64,000 nucleotides of DNA from assembly GCF_000303155.1 (NCBI RefSeq), contig NC_018719.1:1674001-1738000 (forward strand), read 5' to 3'. The first letter of the stretch is position 1; every line of letters starts with the position of its first letter. Below the pieces are notes generated by a model, which worked only from the letters and a program-made list of their open reading frames with translations, had not been told where the DNA came from and ran no database searches. This document shows positions 8,985-17,043 of the stretch, one piece after another. This stretch comes from Candidatus Nitrososphaera gargensis Ga9.2 (GTDB taxonomy: Archaea; Thermoproteota; Nitrososphaeria; Nitrososphaerales; Nitrososphaeraceae). Position numbers and translations under genes: made by a program.

Positions 8985-9776
8985 CTATCTCCTGCTCCCC
9001 TTTACCACCGTACCCACCTGCAGTCTTGTGCCTTCTACCACTGCCTCTGCGATGCGCTCTGGCATCAGCCCGTTTACCATCAATACGTCCATTCCGCGGG
9101 ATGCAATCTTAAATGCTTCTGCGACCTTTCTCTGCATACCGCCAGTCACATCGGCACCTGATGCCTTGGAGAATTCGATCGATCTCTTCTTCCTGCCTGT
9201 TGTCACCCTTATCTCTCTCATGAGCTCTCTGCTTGCCATGTCTTTATAGATTCCATCGACATTGGTCGCAAAGACCACCCTTGATGGCCGCAGAACCTTT
9301 GCCAGCATGGTCATGAGCGCGTCGCCAGACAGTATGGAGTATTTATTGCCTTCCATGTGCACGACATCGCCAAACGTCACCGGCATCACCTCTGACTTTG
9401 CCATTGTGTAGATCTGCTTTATCTTTGCAGCGACTGGTTTGTGGCCTGCCGCAAACACAGACGGAGGCATGCCGTAGGGGTTGAGCCCCGCCCGTATCAT
9501 TGAATTTATGATTATCTGGTTGAGTGCGATCATGGATTCGTGCACCACAGAAACGCCGTGCGGGTCGTAGCCAGCCGGCTTGGTGTGCATATCATATTTT
9601 ACTGACCAGTAGTGACCAAACGAGCCTCCGCCATGAACTATTATGGCCGGCGTGCTCAGCTGTGCCAGAACCCGCGAGATGCCGTCTATAGCGCCAGTGT
9701 TGGCGGCAAGCGGCTTGTCCTTGAACGTGACTACCGAGCCACCCAGCTTTATCAGGGCAAGTTTTTGCAATAACAA
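8985..9776 (-). CDS. Isopentenyl phosphate kinase
   Basis: A 263-residue amino-acid-kinase-fold enzyme that phosphorylates isopentenyl phosphate to IPP in the archaeal variant of the mevalonate pathway. The N-terminus LIKLGGSVVTFKDKP carries the phosphate-binding Lys. IIVHGGGSFGHYW carries the His typical for IPK rather than for acetylglutamate kinase, and VVFATNVDGIY is the nucleotide site. It probably starts at TTG 9776 (or TTG 9770). A TATA-like stretch (ACTTTAAATCC on the minus strand, about 9795-9805) lies about 25 bases upstream and probably starts the operon ipk-fni-GGPPS-gltX-FAH. Confidence 0.93.
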   Translation of the reverse strand: MLLQKLALIKLGGSVVTFKDKPLAANTGAIDGISRVLAQLSTPAIIVHGGGSFGHYWSVKYDMHTKPAGYDPHGVSVVHESMIALNQIIINSMIRAGLNPYGMPPSVFAAGHKPVAAKIKQIYTMAKSEVMPVTFGDVVHMEGNKYSILSGDALMTMLAKVLRPSRVVFATNVDGIYKDMASRELMREIRVTTGRKKRSIEFSKASGADVTGGMQRKVAEAFKIASRGMDVLMVNGLMPERIAEAVVEGTRLQVGTVVKGSRR

Positions 9777-9849
9777 GCGTACTTTTTAGAGCGGATTTAA
9801 AGTTTGATATGAAAATTGAGGTGCGGGCAGGACCCGCCTTGGATATATC

Positions 9850-11559
9850 CTACTGGAAGCCAGAGGTCACCGCGCCGTACAGCGTTTCAAGCCTGTGGGC
9901 CGCTGAATTGTTATGCTCACCTTGGAACTCTATTTCGATGTTGGTCGGCGTCAGGTCATCGCCTCCCCTCACCATGACCTGAATCCTTTCGTCGTCAGAG
10001 TACATGTTGCCGTTTAGCAGCAGGTCTGCAGTCCCTGAAACGATGTAGCTGTTGGCTCCGACGGGCCTTGCCACCTGCGGATCTAGGTCTACTATCTGAA
10101 GGGTATCATGGTCTCTGCTTTTCTGCGACGGCAAGTTCACATTTTCGTTCGAGTCTCCCCTTACAGACACAATGTGTGCTGATAAGCTTGCGCGCAGTGG
10201 GTCTTCGTCGGTTACCCTGAGCCCAAATGAGCCGGACATGATAAACGGACCTTCAGGGTGCGTCTTGTTCGACGTTATAGTGAATATGTCGCCCCCAATG
10301 TCAAGCGGAGCGCGAATGTTGAATTGCTCATGTGCATTGGTGATCATCCTGTCGTACGTTGCAGTCACTACCACGTGGTGGTCTTTGCCGTCGTCAGGTA
10401 TGATCACAACCCCTGTCCCACCAAACGGGGTCTGGACCCAGCTGCCCGGCGATGCGCTCACAAACACTAGATCGTTAAAGTTAGCATAGAATATACGATA
10501 CGTACCCGGGGGAAGGTTCCCGACTTGAAGCTGAGTGAACTCCTGTTTTACCTTGGTGCCGTTATCGTCATAGACCGTGGCAAACATACCATTTAGGACA
10601 TTTCCGTCGGTGTCCTGCGCTCGAAGTGTGATCGAGTTCACGGTTTCCCTTGGAGGCGGCGGAGGCGACGGCAGTTCGCTGTACATCGCAGTCACCGTAG
10701 CGTTCCTGCCTTCCCTGACGGTTATCAGCCCGGAGCCGCCGTCAGGCGTGTCTGTCCACCTACCCGGCTGTGCAGACTGGAAATCAAAGCTGCCAAAGTC
10801 AGAGTAGAACACAGAGTACGTGCCTTCCTCAAGCTCAAGGCTCATAGGAGTCTCGCCGGAATCTACCATCTGGTCGCTGCCTGCATCAAACACGGCGACA
10901 GGCGCGCCCCTAAGCGCCCGCGCGTTGTCGGTGGCAGACACCGAGGTAAAGCGCACAGTCGCAGGCTCTTTGTCCCGTTCGTCAGGCTGCACGATGTTCA
11001 CATTTTTGAAAATGTTAGTCTGCTCCGTCCTGACCGTCACTTGTGCGCTGCCGGCAGTCACTGTCGTAGGCACAACGACTAAGGTGTTAAAAGATCCTTC
11101 TACGTTTGTTATTATGTTTGTAATCTGGACGTTGTTTATGAAGATCTGAACGAGCACATTTGGCTGGAAGCCGTCTCCGCTGATTGCAAGTGGTTCGCCC
11201 GGCTCTGCCTCTGCTTCTTCAACTCGCACGCTTGCCCCTCCGTTTGTCGCAGTCTGGTTGTTGTTGTCATCGTCCTCCGTCTGGTTTTGAGTTGTTGCAG
11301 TGATGTTGTTGCTTTCTGGCAAGGTCTGGTTGCTCTGGTTCTGGACTGTCGCTGTTGTAGAAATAGAGTAAATCGAAACATCGGAATTAGCCAAGTTGTT
11401 GCTGCCGGCGACATCAATTTGAGATCCCGGCTGGGGTTGATTGTCAACAACTGTGATTTCTGCTTGTTCCTGAGCGCCTGCAAAGTAAAACAACCCGGCA
11501 GCGCCGGAAGCGGCAACGAGTGCGGCCAGCAGGATTGCTGTTATATGCTTGGCCATCAT
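9850..11559 (-). CDS. Secreted multi-domain surface protein
   Basis: About 569 residues from ATG 11559; an in-frame TTG at 11571 is also possible. An N-terminal signal peptide is clear: MAKH, then a hydrophobic ITAILLAALVAASGAAGLFYFAG. Next comes a low-complexity Asn/Gln/Thr linker (ATTQNQTEDDDNNNQ), an IPT/TIG-like beta domain (EEAEAEPGEPLAISGDGF), and then two related beta modules that both contain a YSVFYSDF / YRIFYANF core followed by PGxWxxTPxGGxG. A final beta region ends the protein without a membrane anchor. It is probably exported and part of the cell envelope. The ligand is unknown. The gene is followed by the ipk operon on the same strand. Confidence 0.72.
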   Translation of the reverse strand: MMAKHITAILLAALVAASGAAGLFYFAGAQEQAEITVVDNQPQPGSQIDVAGSNNLANSDVSIYSISTTATVQNQSNQTLPESNNITATTQNQTEDDDNNNQTATNGGASVRVEEAEAEPGEPLAISGDGFQPNVLVQIFINNVQITNIITNVEGSFNTLVVVPTTVTAGSAQVTVRTEQTNIFKNVNIVQPDERDKEPATVRFTSVSATDNARALRGAPVAVFDAGSDQMVDSGETPMSLELEEGTYSVFYSDFGSFDFQSAQPGRWTDTPDGGSGLITVREGRNATVTAMYSELPSPPPPPRETVNSITLRAQDTDGNVLNGMFATVYDDNGTKVKQEFTQLQVGNLPPGTYRIFYANFNDLVFVSASPGSWVQTPFGGTGVVIIPDDGKDHHVVVTATYDRMITNAHEQFNIRAPLDIGGDIFTITSNKTHPEGPFIMSGSFGLRVTDEDPLRASLSAHIVSVRGDSNENVNLPSQKSRDHDTLQIVDLDPQVARPVGANSYIVSGTADLLLNGNMYSDDERIQVMVRGGDDLTPTNIEIEFQGEHNNSAAHRLETLYGAVTSGFQ

Positions 11560-11636
11560 ATATGGTCGCAAGCCGGCGCAACATCAGATAAAAAAGGAGT
11601 TTATTTAGCCTCTATAATTATGGAATGTAAGTAGAT

Positions 11637-11951
11637 TTATGCGAAATGGCTCGGTGGGCGCTTGCCGCTACTACTATCGTCCTGCTGCAGCGGCGCTTGG
11701 CCTTTCACTTGGCTTCTTGGCAGCGTGAACCTTTTGTCATGCGGGATCACATATACCTTGACAGAAGTGTTTACTGCGTAGTGCAGCGAGCCGTCAGGGT
11801 TCCGGTAATTGGTGGCCACTCCGACCCTCTCTATTCCTACCTTCACCTTCACAATCGTGCCGTCTTCAAGCTTGAACGATACGGTGTCGCCGTCGATCGT
11901 TGAATAGTCAAGCATCTTGAACTCTATCTTGTCGGGTTTGCTCTCGCTCAT
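11637..11951 (-). CDS. Small unknown beta-rich protein
   Basis: The probable start is ATG 11951 (MSESKPDKIEFKMLD), giving 104 residues. An in-frame ATG seven codons upstream is less likely because the longer N-terminus is unlike the rest. The sequence is beta-strand rich (TVSFKLEDGTIVKVKVGIERV) with a polar, Gln/Ser/Lys-rich tail that looks disordered. No signal peptide or motif was recognised. It lies between the secreted-protein gene and the divergent TPR gene. Confidence 0.6.
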   Translation of the reverse strand: MSESKPDKIEFKMLDYSTIDGDTVSFKLEDGTIVKVKVGIERVGVATNYRNPDGSLHYAVNTSVKVYVIPHDKRFTLPRSQVKGQAPLQQDDSSSGKRPPSHFA

Positions 11952-12044
11952 ATGTGTGTGCAGAGAGATCATGGCATGCAGGCTATAAAAGCCTCATGAC
12001 ATATCATAATCTATTTATCTGCGAATCGAGACACATTATAATTG

Positions 12045-13163
12045 ATGGGCAGATTGTTTGGAAGGGACGACAAGAAGGATGATGATGCCCCTTCCGAAGG
12101 CAGGAGGGAACCCGATTATAACGACAATGATTTTCAAAAGCGGGACCTCTACAAGAAGGGCCTAAACCACATGTCTAACGAAAAGTTCCTAGACGCTATC
12201 AGGAGCTTTGATCTTGCACTGAGACTCGACTCGCAGTACGTCGACGCGTGGATCAAGAGAGGGTATGCCCATTTTCACTTAGGTGAATACACTGTTGCCA
12301 TCCGCTCTTACGACAGGGCGCTAGAGACTGATGTCAATAACGCCGAGGCATGGAACCTCAAGGGCCTCGCTTACTACAAAATGAAGAACTATGAAAAGGC
12401 CATTGAGTGCTGCGAAAAGGCCATCGACATCAACCCAAACGACGGCATGTCATGGTATAACAAGGCATGTTACCTTACGCTCAGCGGCAAGGTGGACGAG
12501 GGTCTGGACGCGCTCAAGCGCTCGATAGAAATAGACATCCAGAACGCGCGGAAGGCCGTGCGCGACAGGGACTTTGAAAATGCGCGTGCAGAGGAGGGCT
12601 TCCGCAGGATTGTCGAAGTGGTAGTGCTCGAGTCCATAAGGCAGGGTTACGACTATGTCGGCAAGATAGTCTGGGTCACTGGCATGGACAAAGTAGAGAT
12701 CGAAGACGCGCTCATGCGCCTTGCCATGAAGGGCCTCGTGATAAAGCATGAGAGGAAGAGCTTTACCGGCAAGGAAGAATACTATGAGCTTCCAAAGGAG
12801 ATTGCAGACAAGGTCGGCGTGACCAAGCGCACAGGGCTTTTCAGCAGCAAGCAGGTCTCCGCCCCGGTGCAGCAGCTCAAAGATATCAAGGAAGTTCTTG
12901 GCAAAGCAAAAGAGTCAATTGAAAAAGGCGACCTTGCAAGCACACTACAATACTTTGACGAGCTCATCAGCCCTGCAAAGCACGGAAGTGCCATGATGGA
13001 GCAGTTCTTTGATGCGCACAGGGACCTCAGGCTTTACAAGATAAGGCTGCAGGACAAAGGCCAAGAATACCTCAACGCGCACAAGTCGGATCTCATCGAC
13101 CTAATAACAAAGATCGACCACAGCGTCGGAAGCGGCGTTGCCAAGCCCCCGGCAAAAGATTAA
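12045..13163 (+). CDS. TPR protein with winged-helix-like middle part
   Basis: A 372-residue cytoplasmic protein. ATG 12045 fits a TATA-like box (CTATTTATC, 12010-12018) about 28 bases upstream; a TTG one codon earlier is possible. Residues 1-30 are charged and disordered. Residues 33-150 form three to four tetratricopeptide repeats (for example AWIKRGYAHFHLGEYTVAIRSY and AWNLKGLAYYKMKNYEKAI). Residues 180-255 resemble a winged helix (VEIEDALMRLAMKGLVIKHER, then EYYELPKEIADKVG). The last 100 residues are helical. TPRs usually mediate protein contacts, so a scaffold or regulator role is likely; the partner is unknown. Confidence 0.8.
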   Translation: MGRLFGRDDKKDDDAPSEGRREPDYNDNDFQKRDLYKKGLNHMSNEKFLDAIRSFDLALRLDSQYVDAWIKRGYAHFHLGEYTVAIRSYDRALETDVNNAEAWNLKGLAYYKMKNYEKAIECCEKAIDINPNDGMSWYNKACYLTLSGKVDEGLDALKRSIEIDIQNARKAVRDRDFENARAEEGFRRIVEVVVLESIRQGYDYVGKIVWVTGMDKVEIEDALMRLAMKGLVIKHERKSFTGKEEYYELPKEIADKVGVTKRTGLFSSKQVSAPVQQLKDIKEVLGKAKESIEKGDLASTLQYFDELISPAKHGSAMMEQFFDAHRDLRLYKIRLQDKGQEYLNAHKSDLIDLITKIDHSVGSGVAKPPAKD

Positions 13164-13191
13164 ATCTACACATTTTATTGCATAGCCTAGT

Positions 13192-14229
13192 ATGGCAGGG
13201 GATATCATGGTCGCCGTCATCGGAGTTGGCAACGTCGGCGCAACTTTTGTACAAGGGGTTGATTATTACAGCAACGGCAAGAACACCATCGGGCTCTGGC
13301 ACCAGAAGGTGGCAGGGCTAAAGCCGTCAAACGTTAAGGTGGTTGCAGCTTTTGACATCGACCCGGCCAAGGTCGGCAAGAATCTCTCTCAAGTAGCGGT
13401 CGAGAGCACAAGAAAATATCATGATATAAAGGATTTGAAGATCACCATCAGCCCCGGCATCTTAGCTGACAGCAGCAATGACAAGATCGAAAGGCCGGTC
13501 AAGACATCGCCGGACGAATTTGCAAAAGAGTTGAAAAAGTCCGGCGCGCAGGTTGCCCTAAACCTCATCTCGTCTGGCATGGACAAGACATCGCTGGAAT
13601 ACGCAAAAGCCGCGCTTGCGGCGCGGGTATCGTTTGTCAATGCGACACCGGCAAAGATCGCGACCAACCCGGCGCTGGCAAAGAAATTTGCATCAAGCAG
13701 GCTTGTGCTTGCAGGTGACGACCTTCTGAGCCAGTTTGGAGGAACCGCGTTTCACAAGGGCATGATCGACTTTATGGTAGAGCGCGGCGTTCACATAAAG
13801 AAGAGCTACCAGCTAGACGTAGGCGGGAGCGCAGAGACAAAGAACACGATGGATGAGCGGATCAGGATGCTCAAGCGCGGCATGAAGACCGGCTCGATAG
13901 GCATGGAGGCGCCTTACAAGTTCGAGTCGGTGGCGGGGACGACCGAATACACAGATTTTCTGGGTGACTCGCGCAACAGCTACTACTGGATGTCAAGCGA
14001 AGGGTTCCTTGGCAGCAGCATCGTTATGGATCTGACACTGCGAACAAGCGACGGAGCGAACGCCGGCAACGTGCTTTTGGATGTCGTCAGGGCAGCAACA
14101 ACAGCCAAGAAGGCCAAAGTAAGCAAGGCGTCTGAAGTGATCAGCGCCTATGGCTTCAAGAACCCACCAAAGCAGTTCAAGATAAGGGAAGCCTACGCTA
14201 ATTTCGTCAGCATGTTTTCGCCTAGCTGA
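13192..14229 (+). CDS. ino1: Myo-inositol-1-phosphate synthase
   Basis: A 345-residue NAD-dependent enzyme converting glucose-6-phosphate to L-myo-inositol-1-phosphate, the head-group precursor of archaeal phosphatidylinositol lipids. The NAD site is VAVIGVGNVGATFVQG at the N-terminus. Other visible family features are FDIDPAKVGK, the GDDLLSQFGGTAFHKGM segment and the catalytic-domain motif YQLDVGGSAETKNTMD. The length suits the short prokaryotic form. ATG 13192 is used; ATG 13207 is another candidate. It follows the TPR gene by 28 bases. Confidence 0.93.
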   Translation: MAGDIMVAVIGVGNVGATFVQGVDYYSNGKNTIGLWHQKVAGLKPSNVKVVAAFDIDPAKVGKNLSQVAVESTRKYHDIKDLKITISPGILADSSNDKIERPVKTSPDEFAKELKKSGAQVALNLISSGMDKTSLEYAKAALAARVSFVNATPAKIATNPALAKKFASSRLVLAGDDLLSQFGGTAFHKGMIDFMVERGVHIKKSYQLDVGGSAETKNTMDERIRMLKRGMKTGSIGMEAPYKFESVAGTTEYTDFLGDSRNSYYWMSSEGFLGSSIVMDLTLRTSDGANAGNVLLDVVRAATTAKKAKVSKASEVISAYGFKNPPKQFKIREAYANFVSMFSPS

Positions 14230-14265
14230 TAATCTATTAATACCCATCATAAGACAATACCTCAT

Positions 14266-15087
14266 ATGGCAAAGATATTCGCTGACGTGAGCGAGAAAGA
14301 AATCACGAGAACCATTGCAGACATGTTCAACGAGACCATGAGAGAGTATACCGATTCTGACGTTATAATCATCGGCGCCGGCCCGGCCGGCCTTACAGCA
14401 GGCAGGGACCTGGCAAAGGCTGGCGTCAGGACGCTTATCATAGAACAGAACAACTACATCGGCGGAGGGTACTGGGTCGGCGGCTACATGATGAACCCGG
14501 TGACCGTAAGGGCGCCGGCTCAAAAGGTATGGGACGAGCTGGGCGTGCCGTACAGAAAAATAAGTGAGGGGCTTTACGCCACATGGGGCCCTAACGCGTG
14601 CAGCAAGTCCATAAGCGCGGCATGCGACGCAGGCGTGCGATTCTTGCAGCTGACCAAGTTTGACGACCTTGTGCTAAAGAACAAGCGCGTCAGCGGAGTA
14701 GTGGTGAACTGGATGCCGGTGTCGGCACTTCCAAGGAACATCACCTGCGTCGATCCGGTGGCGTTGGAAAGCAAGCTTGTGATCGACGCTTCAGGCCACG
14801 ACTCGGTAGCAGTCAGGCGCCTGATGGACCGCGGCTACGTCAAGTGGAAGGGCATGGATCCGATGTGGGTTGAAGGAAGCGAGGACGCAGTGGTCAACTA
14901 TACCGGCGAGGTCTTCCCAGGATTGATAGCGGCTGGCATGTCAGTCACCGAGACGCACGGCCTGCCAAGGATGGGCCCGACGTTTGGCGCGATGCTTCTG
15001 TCAGGAAAGAAGGCCGCCGAAGTGGCGCTTGGCAAGCTGAAGGAGATGTCAAATCCACCAAAATTAACCTCTAGAAGTAAGCTCTAG
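14266..15087 (+). CDS. thi4: Thiazole synthase Thi4 family protein
   Basis: A 273-residue FAD/NAD-type protein of the Thi4 family, which makes the thiazole phosphate of thiamine from NAD and glycine with iron and a sulfur source. Motifs: DVIIIGAGPAGLTAGRDLA at residues 32-50, the IGGGYWVGGYMM loop, and the DASGHDS segment. Cys161 in ITCVDP occupies the position of the sulfur-donor Cys of yeast Thi4; methanogen enzymes carry His there and use free sulfide. ATG 14266 has a TATA-like CTATTAATA about 25-30 bases upstream. No thiamine riboswitch was recognised in the 36-base gap before the gene. Confidence 0.92.
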   Translation: MAKIFADVSEKEITRTIADMFNETMREYTDSDVIIIGAGPAGLTAGRDLAKAGVRTLIIEQNNYIGGGYWVGGYMMNPVTVRAPAQKVWDELGVPYRKISEGLYATWGPNACSKSISAACDAGVRFLQLTKFDDLVLKNKRVSGVVVNWMPVSALPRNITCVDPVALESKLVIDASGHDSVAVRRLMDRGYVKWKGMDPMWVEGSEDAVVNYTGEVFPGLIAAGMSVTETHGLPRMGPTFGAMLLSGKKAAEVALGKLKEMSNPPKLTSRSKL

Positions 15088-15116
15088 AATAATACGTCAT
15101 GAGACGTATTATTCTA
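15085..15116 (+). terminator. Perfect 14-bp hairpin at the end of thi4
   Basis: Arms 15085-15098 and 15103-15116 are perfect inverted repeats around the four-base loop ATGA, and the left arm begins inside the thi4 stop codon. It is followed by a T-rich run (TTTCTTTTTC). The position and shape fit a transcription terminator or an mRNA-stabilising 3' end for thi4. Archaea usually terminate on T-runs alone, so the perfect stem is unusual. The symmetry means it could also act on transcripts from the other strand. Confidence 0.6.
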
Positions 15117-15463
15117 TTTCTTTTTCAAAAGCTATTATCATGGCTAGGGAATTTGTCAAAAATTAAAATGACAGATGTCGATGAAAAAATGCTTGATGAC
15201 GTTCATCACTACTTCTTCATCAAGCAATCTTGGCATATGTATTCATACTTGTTTACTTCCTTAAATATTGGAAATAAGGCAATCTTGTAGTGTTTGCAGT
15301 TACTACAGATGCCACTATTTGTGGCAATAATTCTCAATTGTAGCAAATAGCCTTGTTCCTGTTCTATTATTTCTTTACGGGTAGTAGTAGCAAATATAGA
15401 TCATTGCATAGTATAATATCAGACTTCTATTTTCAAATTGTTTAAATACAATTCGTCTGTCCT
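15117..15463. other. AT-rich stretch without a supported gene
   Basis: About 350 bases between the thi4 hairpin and the palindromic promoter at 15464. A 63-codon frame starting at ATG 15099 inside the hairpin loop runs to 15290, but its start sits in the terminator stem and the composition is that of random AT-rich sequence. A weak local stem (CTTGATGA at 15191-15198 with a matching arm near 15218-15225) lies inside. Nothing else was recognised. Confidence 0.5.
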
Positions 15464-15481
15464 AATTAGGCGAGCCTAATT
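15441..15481 (+). promoter_or_regulatory. TATA-like box with an 8-bp inverted repeat over the likely start site
   Basis: A TATA-like TTTAAATA begins at 15441. Twenty to thirty bases further, 15464-15471 (AATTAGGC) and 15474-15481 (GCCTAATT) form a perfect inverted repeat around GA. It sits where transcription should start and overlaps the TTG codon at 15480. A dimeric repressor bound here would block initiation, so it looks like an operator for the small gene pair that follows. The regulator is unknown. Confidence 0.45.
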
Positions 15482-15695
15482 GGAACAAAATAACCCCAGG
15501 GTGTTTAAACAAACTACTGATAGATCGTTGATCGTTGAGAAAGAAATCGATTTGGAAGAGCCCGAACTAATGCTGCCTGTTTTTATTTGCGACAATACTG
15601 ATGCTATTCTTGATCCCATGGATCAGATGAAGTTTGCTTTAAACGAAGTGCAACTTAAGTATGGCGGAATAGTTGTCCTCAAGGATGCACCTTAG
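15480..15695 (+). CDS. Small acidic unknown protein
   Basis: A 71-residue protein starting at TTG 15480 (no ATG is available near the 5' end). It is acidic (EKEIDLEEPELMLP) with a C-terminal MKFALNEVQLKYGGIVVLKDAP. It is followed after 21 bases by another small gene with a good ribosome-binding site, so the two look like one transcript under the palindrome-bearing promoter. I do not recognise the family. The start codon is uncertain. Confidence 0.5.
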   Translation: MEQNNPRVFKQTTDRSLIVEKEIDLEEPELMLPVFICDNTDAILDPMDQMKFALNEVQLKYGGIVVLKDAP

Positions 15696-15716
15696 TGAGG
15701 AGGATAGATCAAAGAT

Positions 15717-15983
15717 ATGGAATCTAAGCATATAATTCCCCAAGATAAAGCGGATGAAGTAAAAGCGCTTGTTGCAAGATATGTATTACTTAGGATTGAG
15801 CAAAAAAAAATTGAAGCAAAGCTGAATGAAATCACTCGCTTCTATGACGAAAACTCTCTTCGAACAATTTTTGAACCAATTGGAGATTCTATGATGGGTG
15901 TTATTGGTCTAGAGCTTCCTAGAAGAAAACAATCTGTTGAAACATCTGTAGAGCAGACTACTACATCATCCGCTGAGGAATAA
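15717..15983 (+). CDS. Small coiled-coil unknown protein
   Basis: An 88-residue protein. GTGAGGAGG at 15695-15703 lies 13 bases before ATG 15717 and may be its ribosome-binding site. The first 55 residues are a charged helix (ALVARYVLLRIEQKKIEAKLNEI) likely to be a coiled coil. The C-terminal 20 residues are Thr/Ser/Glu-rich and disordered. It is the second gene of a two-gene unit with the acidic protein upstream. The function is unknown. Confidence 0.6.
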   Translation: MESKHIIPQDKADEVKALVARYVLLRIEQKKIEAKLNEITRFYDENSLRTIFEPIGDSMMGVIGLELPRRKQSVETSVEQTTTSSAEE

Positions 15984-16115
15984 AGATCCAATAGCTAGTC
16001 GGAACGAGAACGGATCACTGTCTATGCTCTCAGAATGTTATTATTTTAAAATGAACTGTAAAACTATTAGAAAATATCGATAAGCGTAAAAAGCAAAAAA
16101 TGCCAGACGCATAGC

Positions 16116-16628
16116 ATGGGAAAAAAATCATTAGAAATAGCTGGACCAGGTGCAGATGGTACTGTGGCAATGCTCCACAAAGCATATGCCTTTGAGATGT
16201 CAACATTTCATTACTTTCAATATGTGGCTAACAACATTGAGGGCATTGGAGTCTTGTTTGAGGATTTCTTTGAAGAAAGAGCAAAGGAAGAGCTGGGGCA
16301 TGCAGAGGAAGTGAATGAGAGACTAATGGAACTTGGGACAAACCCAACTGACGATCCCGCTAGATGGGAGCAGGAAAATGGAGTTGGAAGACTTCAACCG
16401 AAAAGATTCCTTTCACTTAGGAGTGCAATTGAAAAGGCATTGGAATTTGAAAGAGTGGCAATTGGATTGTACAATGACTTAGCCAATGCAACAAAAGACA
16501 AGGATCATGGCACCTATGAATTGGCGTTGAAATTATTGAAAGATGAACTTGAAGATGAACAAACTATGGAAGATATACTAGCAAGACTAGAGATAAAAGA
16601 TGTGCCTGCGGCGGCTGCATCAGCTTAA
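16116..16628 (+). CDS. Ferritin-like / Dps-like di-iron protein with an altered second ExxH
   Basis: A 170-residue four-helix-bundle protein of the bacterioferritin/Dps-like group, which oxidises and stores iron or detoxifies peroxide. Candidate iron ligands are Glu27 in helix A (AFEMSTFHYF), Glu59 and His62 in helix B (EELGHAEE), Glu110 or Glu112 in helix C (LEFERVAIG) and Glu144 in helix D. The second ExxH motif reads E-L-E-D here (residues 144-147), with Asp where His is usual, so the metal site may differ. The Ala-rich tail (PAAAASA) is probably flexible. It stands alone with its own promoter region in an AT-rich zone. Confidence 0.82.
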   Translation: MGKKSLEIAGPGADGTVAMLHKAYAFEMSTFHYFQYVANNIEGIGVLFEDFFEERAKEELGHAEEVNERLMELGTNPTDDPARWEQENGVGRLQPKRFLSLRSAIEKALEFERVAIGLYNDLANATKDKDHGTYELALKLLKDELEDEQTMEDILARLEIKDVPAAAASA

Positions 16629-16670
16629 AATGGTGCCAAGCCGCGACCTTTTATTATCTTGCTGCTTTTT

Positions 16671-16856
16671 TCATTTCCTTCCTACTTTTAGCGTAAAGCT
16701 TTTTGGCATGATGCTTGCCTTAATTAGATGATCGCCGCACCTTGAACAAAAGCCTTCAATGATAGCTCTGTTGTTAGCCAGCCGAGTGTATTTTGCATTG
16801 CTAATGACAACAGTGTCTTTGCATTTAGTGCAATAGGTCATCTTTTCCAATGACAT
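16671..16856 (-). CDS. Small zinc-ribbon protein (DUF5679-like)
   Basis: A 61-residue protein from ATG 16856 (MSLEKMTYCTKC). ATG 16841 and ATG 16877 are in frame. Two CxxC pairs (CTKC and CSRC, about 29 residues apart) with the pattern YCxKCK...G-F-C-RCG match small archaeal and bacterial zinc ribbons classed as DUF5679. A TATA-like TTATAA lies at 16893-16898. Their role is unknown; many thaumarchaeal genomes carry several copies. It is convergent with the ferritin-like gene. Confidence 0.72.
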   Translation of the reverse strand: MSLEKMTYCTKCKDTVVISNAKYTRLANNRAIIEGFCSRCGDHLIKASIMPKSFTLKVGRK

Positions 16857-17043
16857 TGAAGTTGCCGATAAGATCATCTATACTCTTGTAAGTTATAAAC
16901 TATTGAACATAATGGGAGAGTTGAAAAATTGAAACGGCTAGGAGAATTTACAAGTTTTCAACAGAAAAATAGACTGCCAAAAATCCGCCCAAGCTGAAGG
17001 TCAAGTAATAACCTTTTATCTTCATCCTTTCCTTTTTTCTTGT

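Noticed and set aside
15099-15290. Rightward 63-codon frame
   Set aside because: Its ATG is the loop of the thi4 hairpin, and the sequence looks like random AT-rich DNA.
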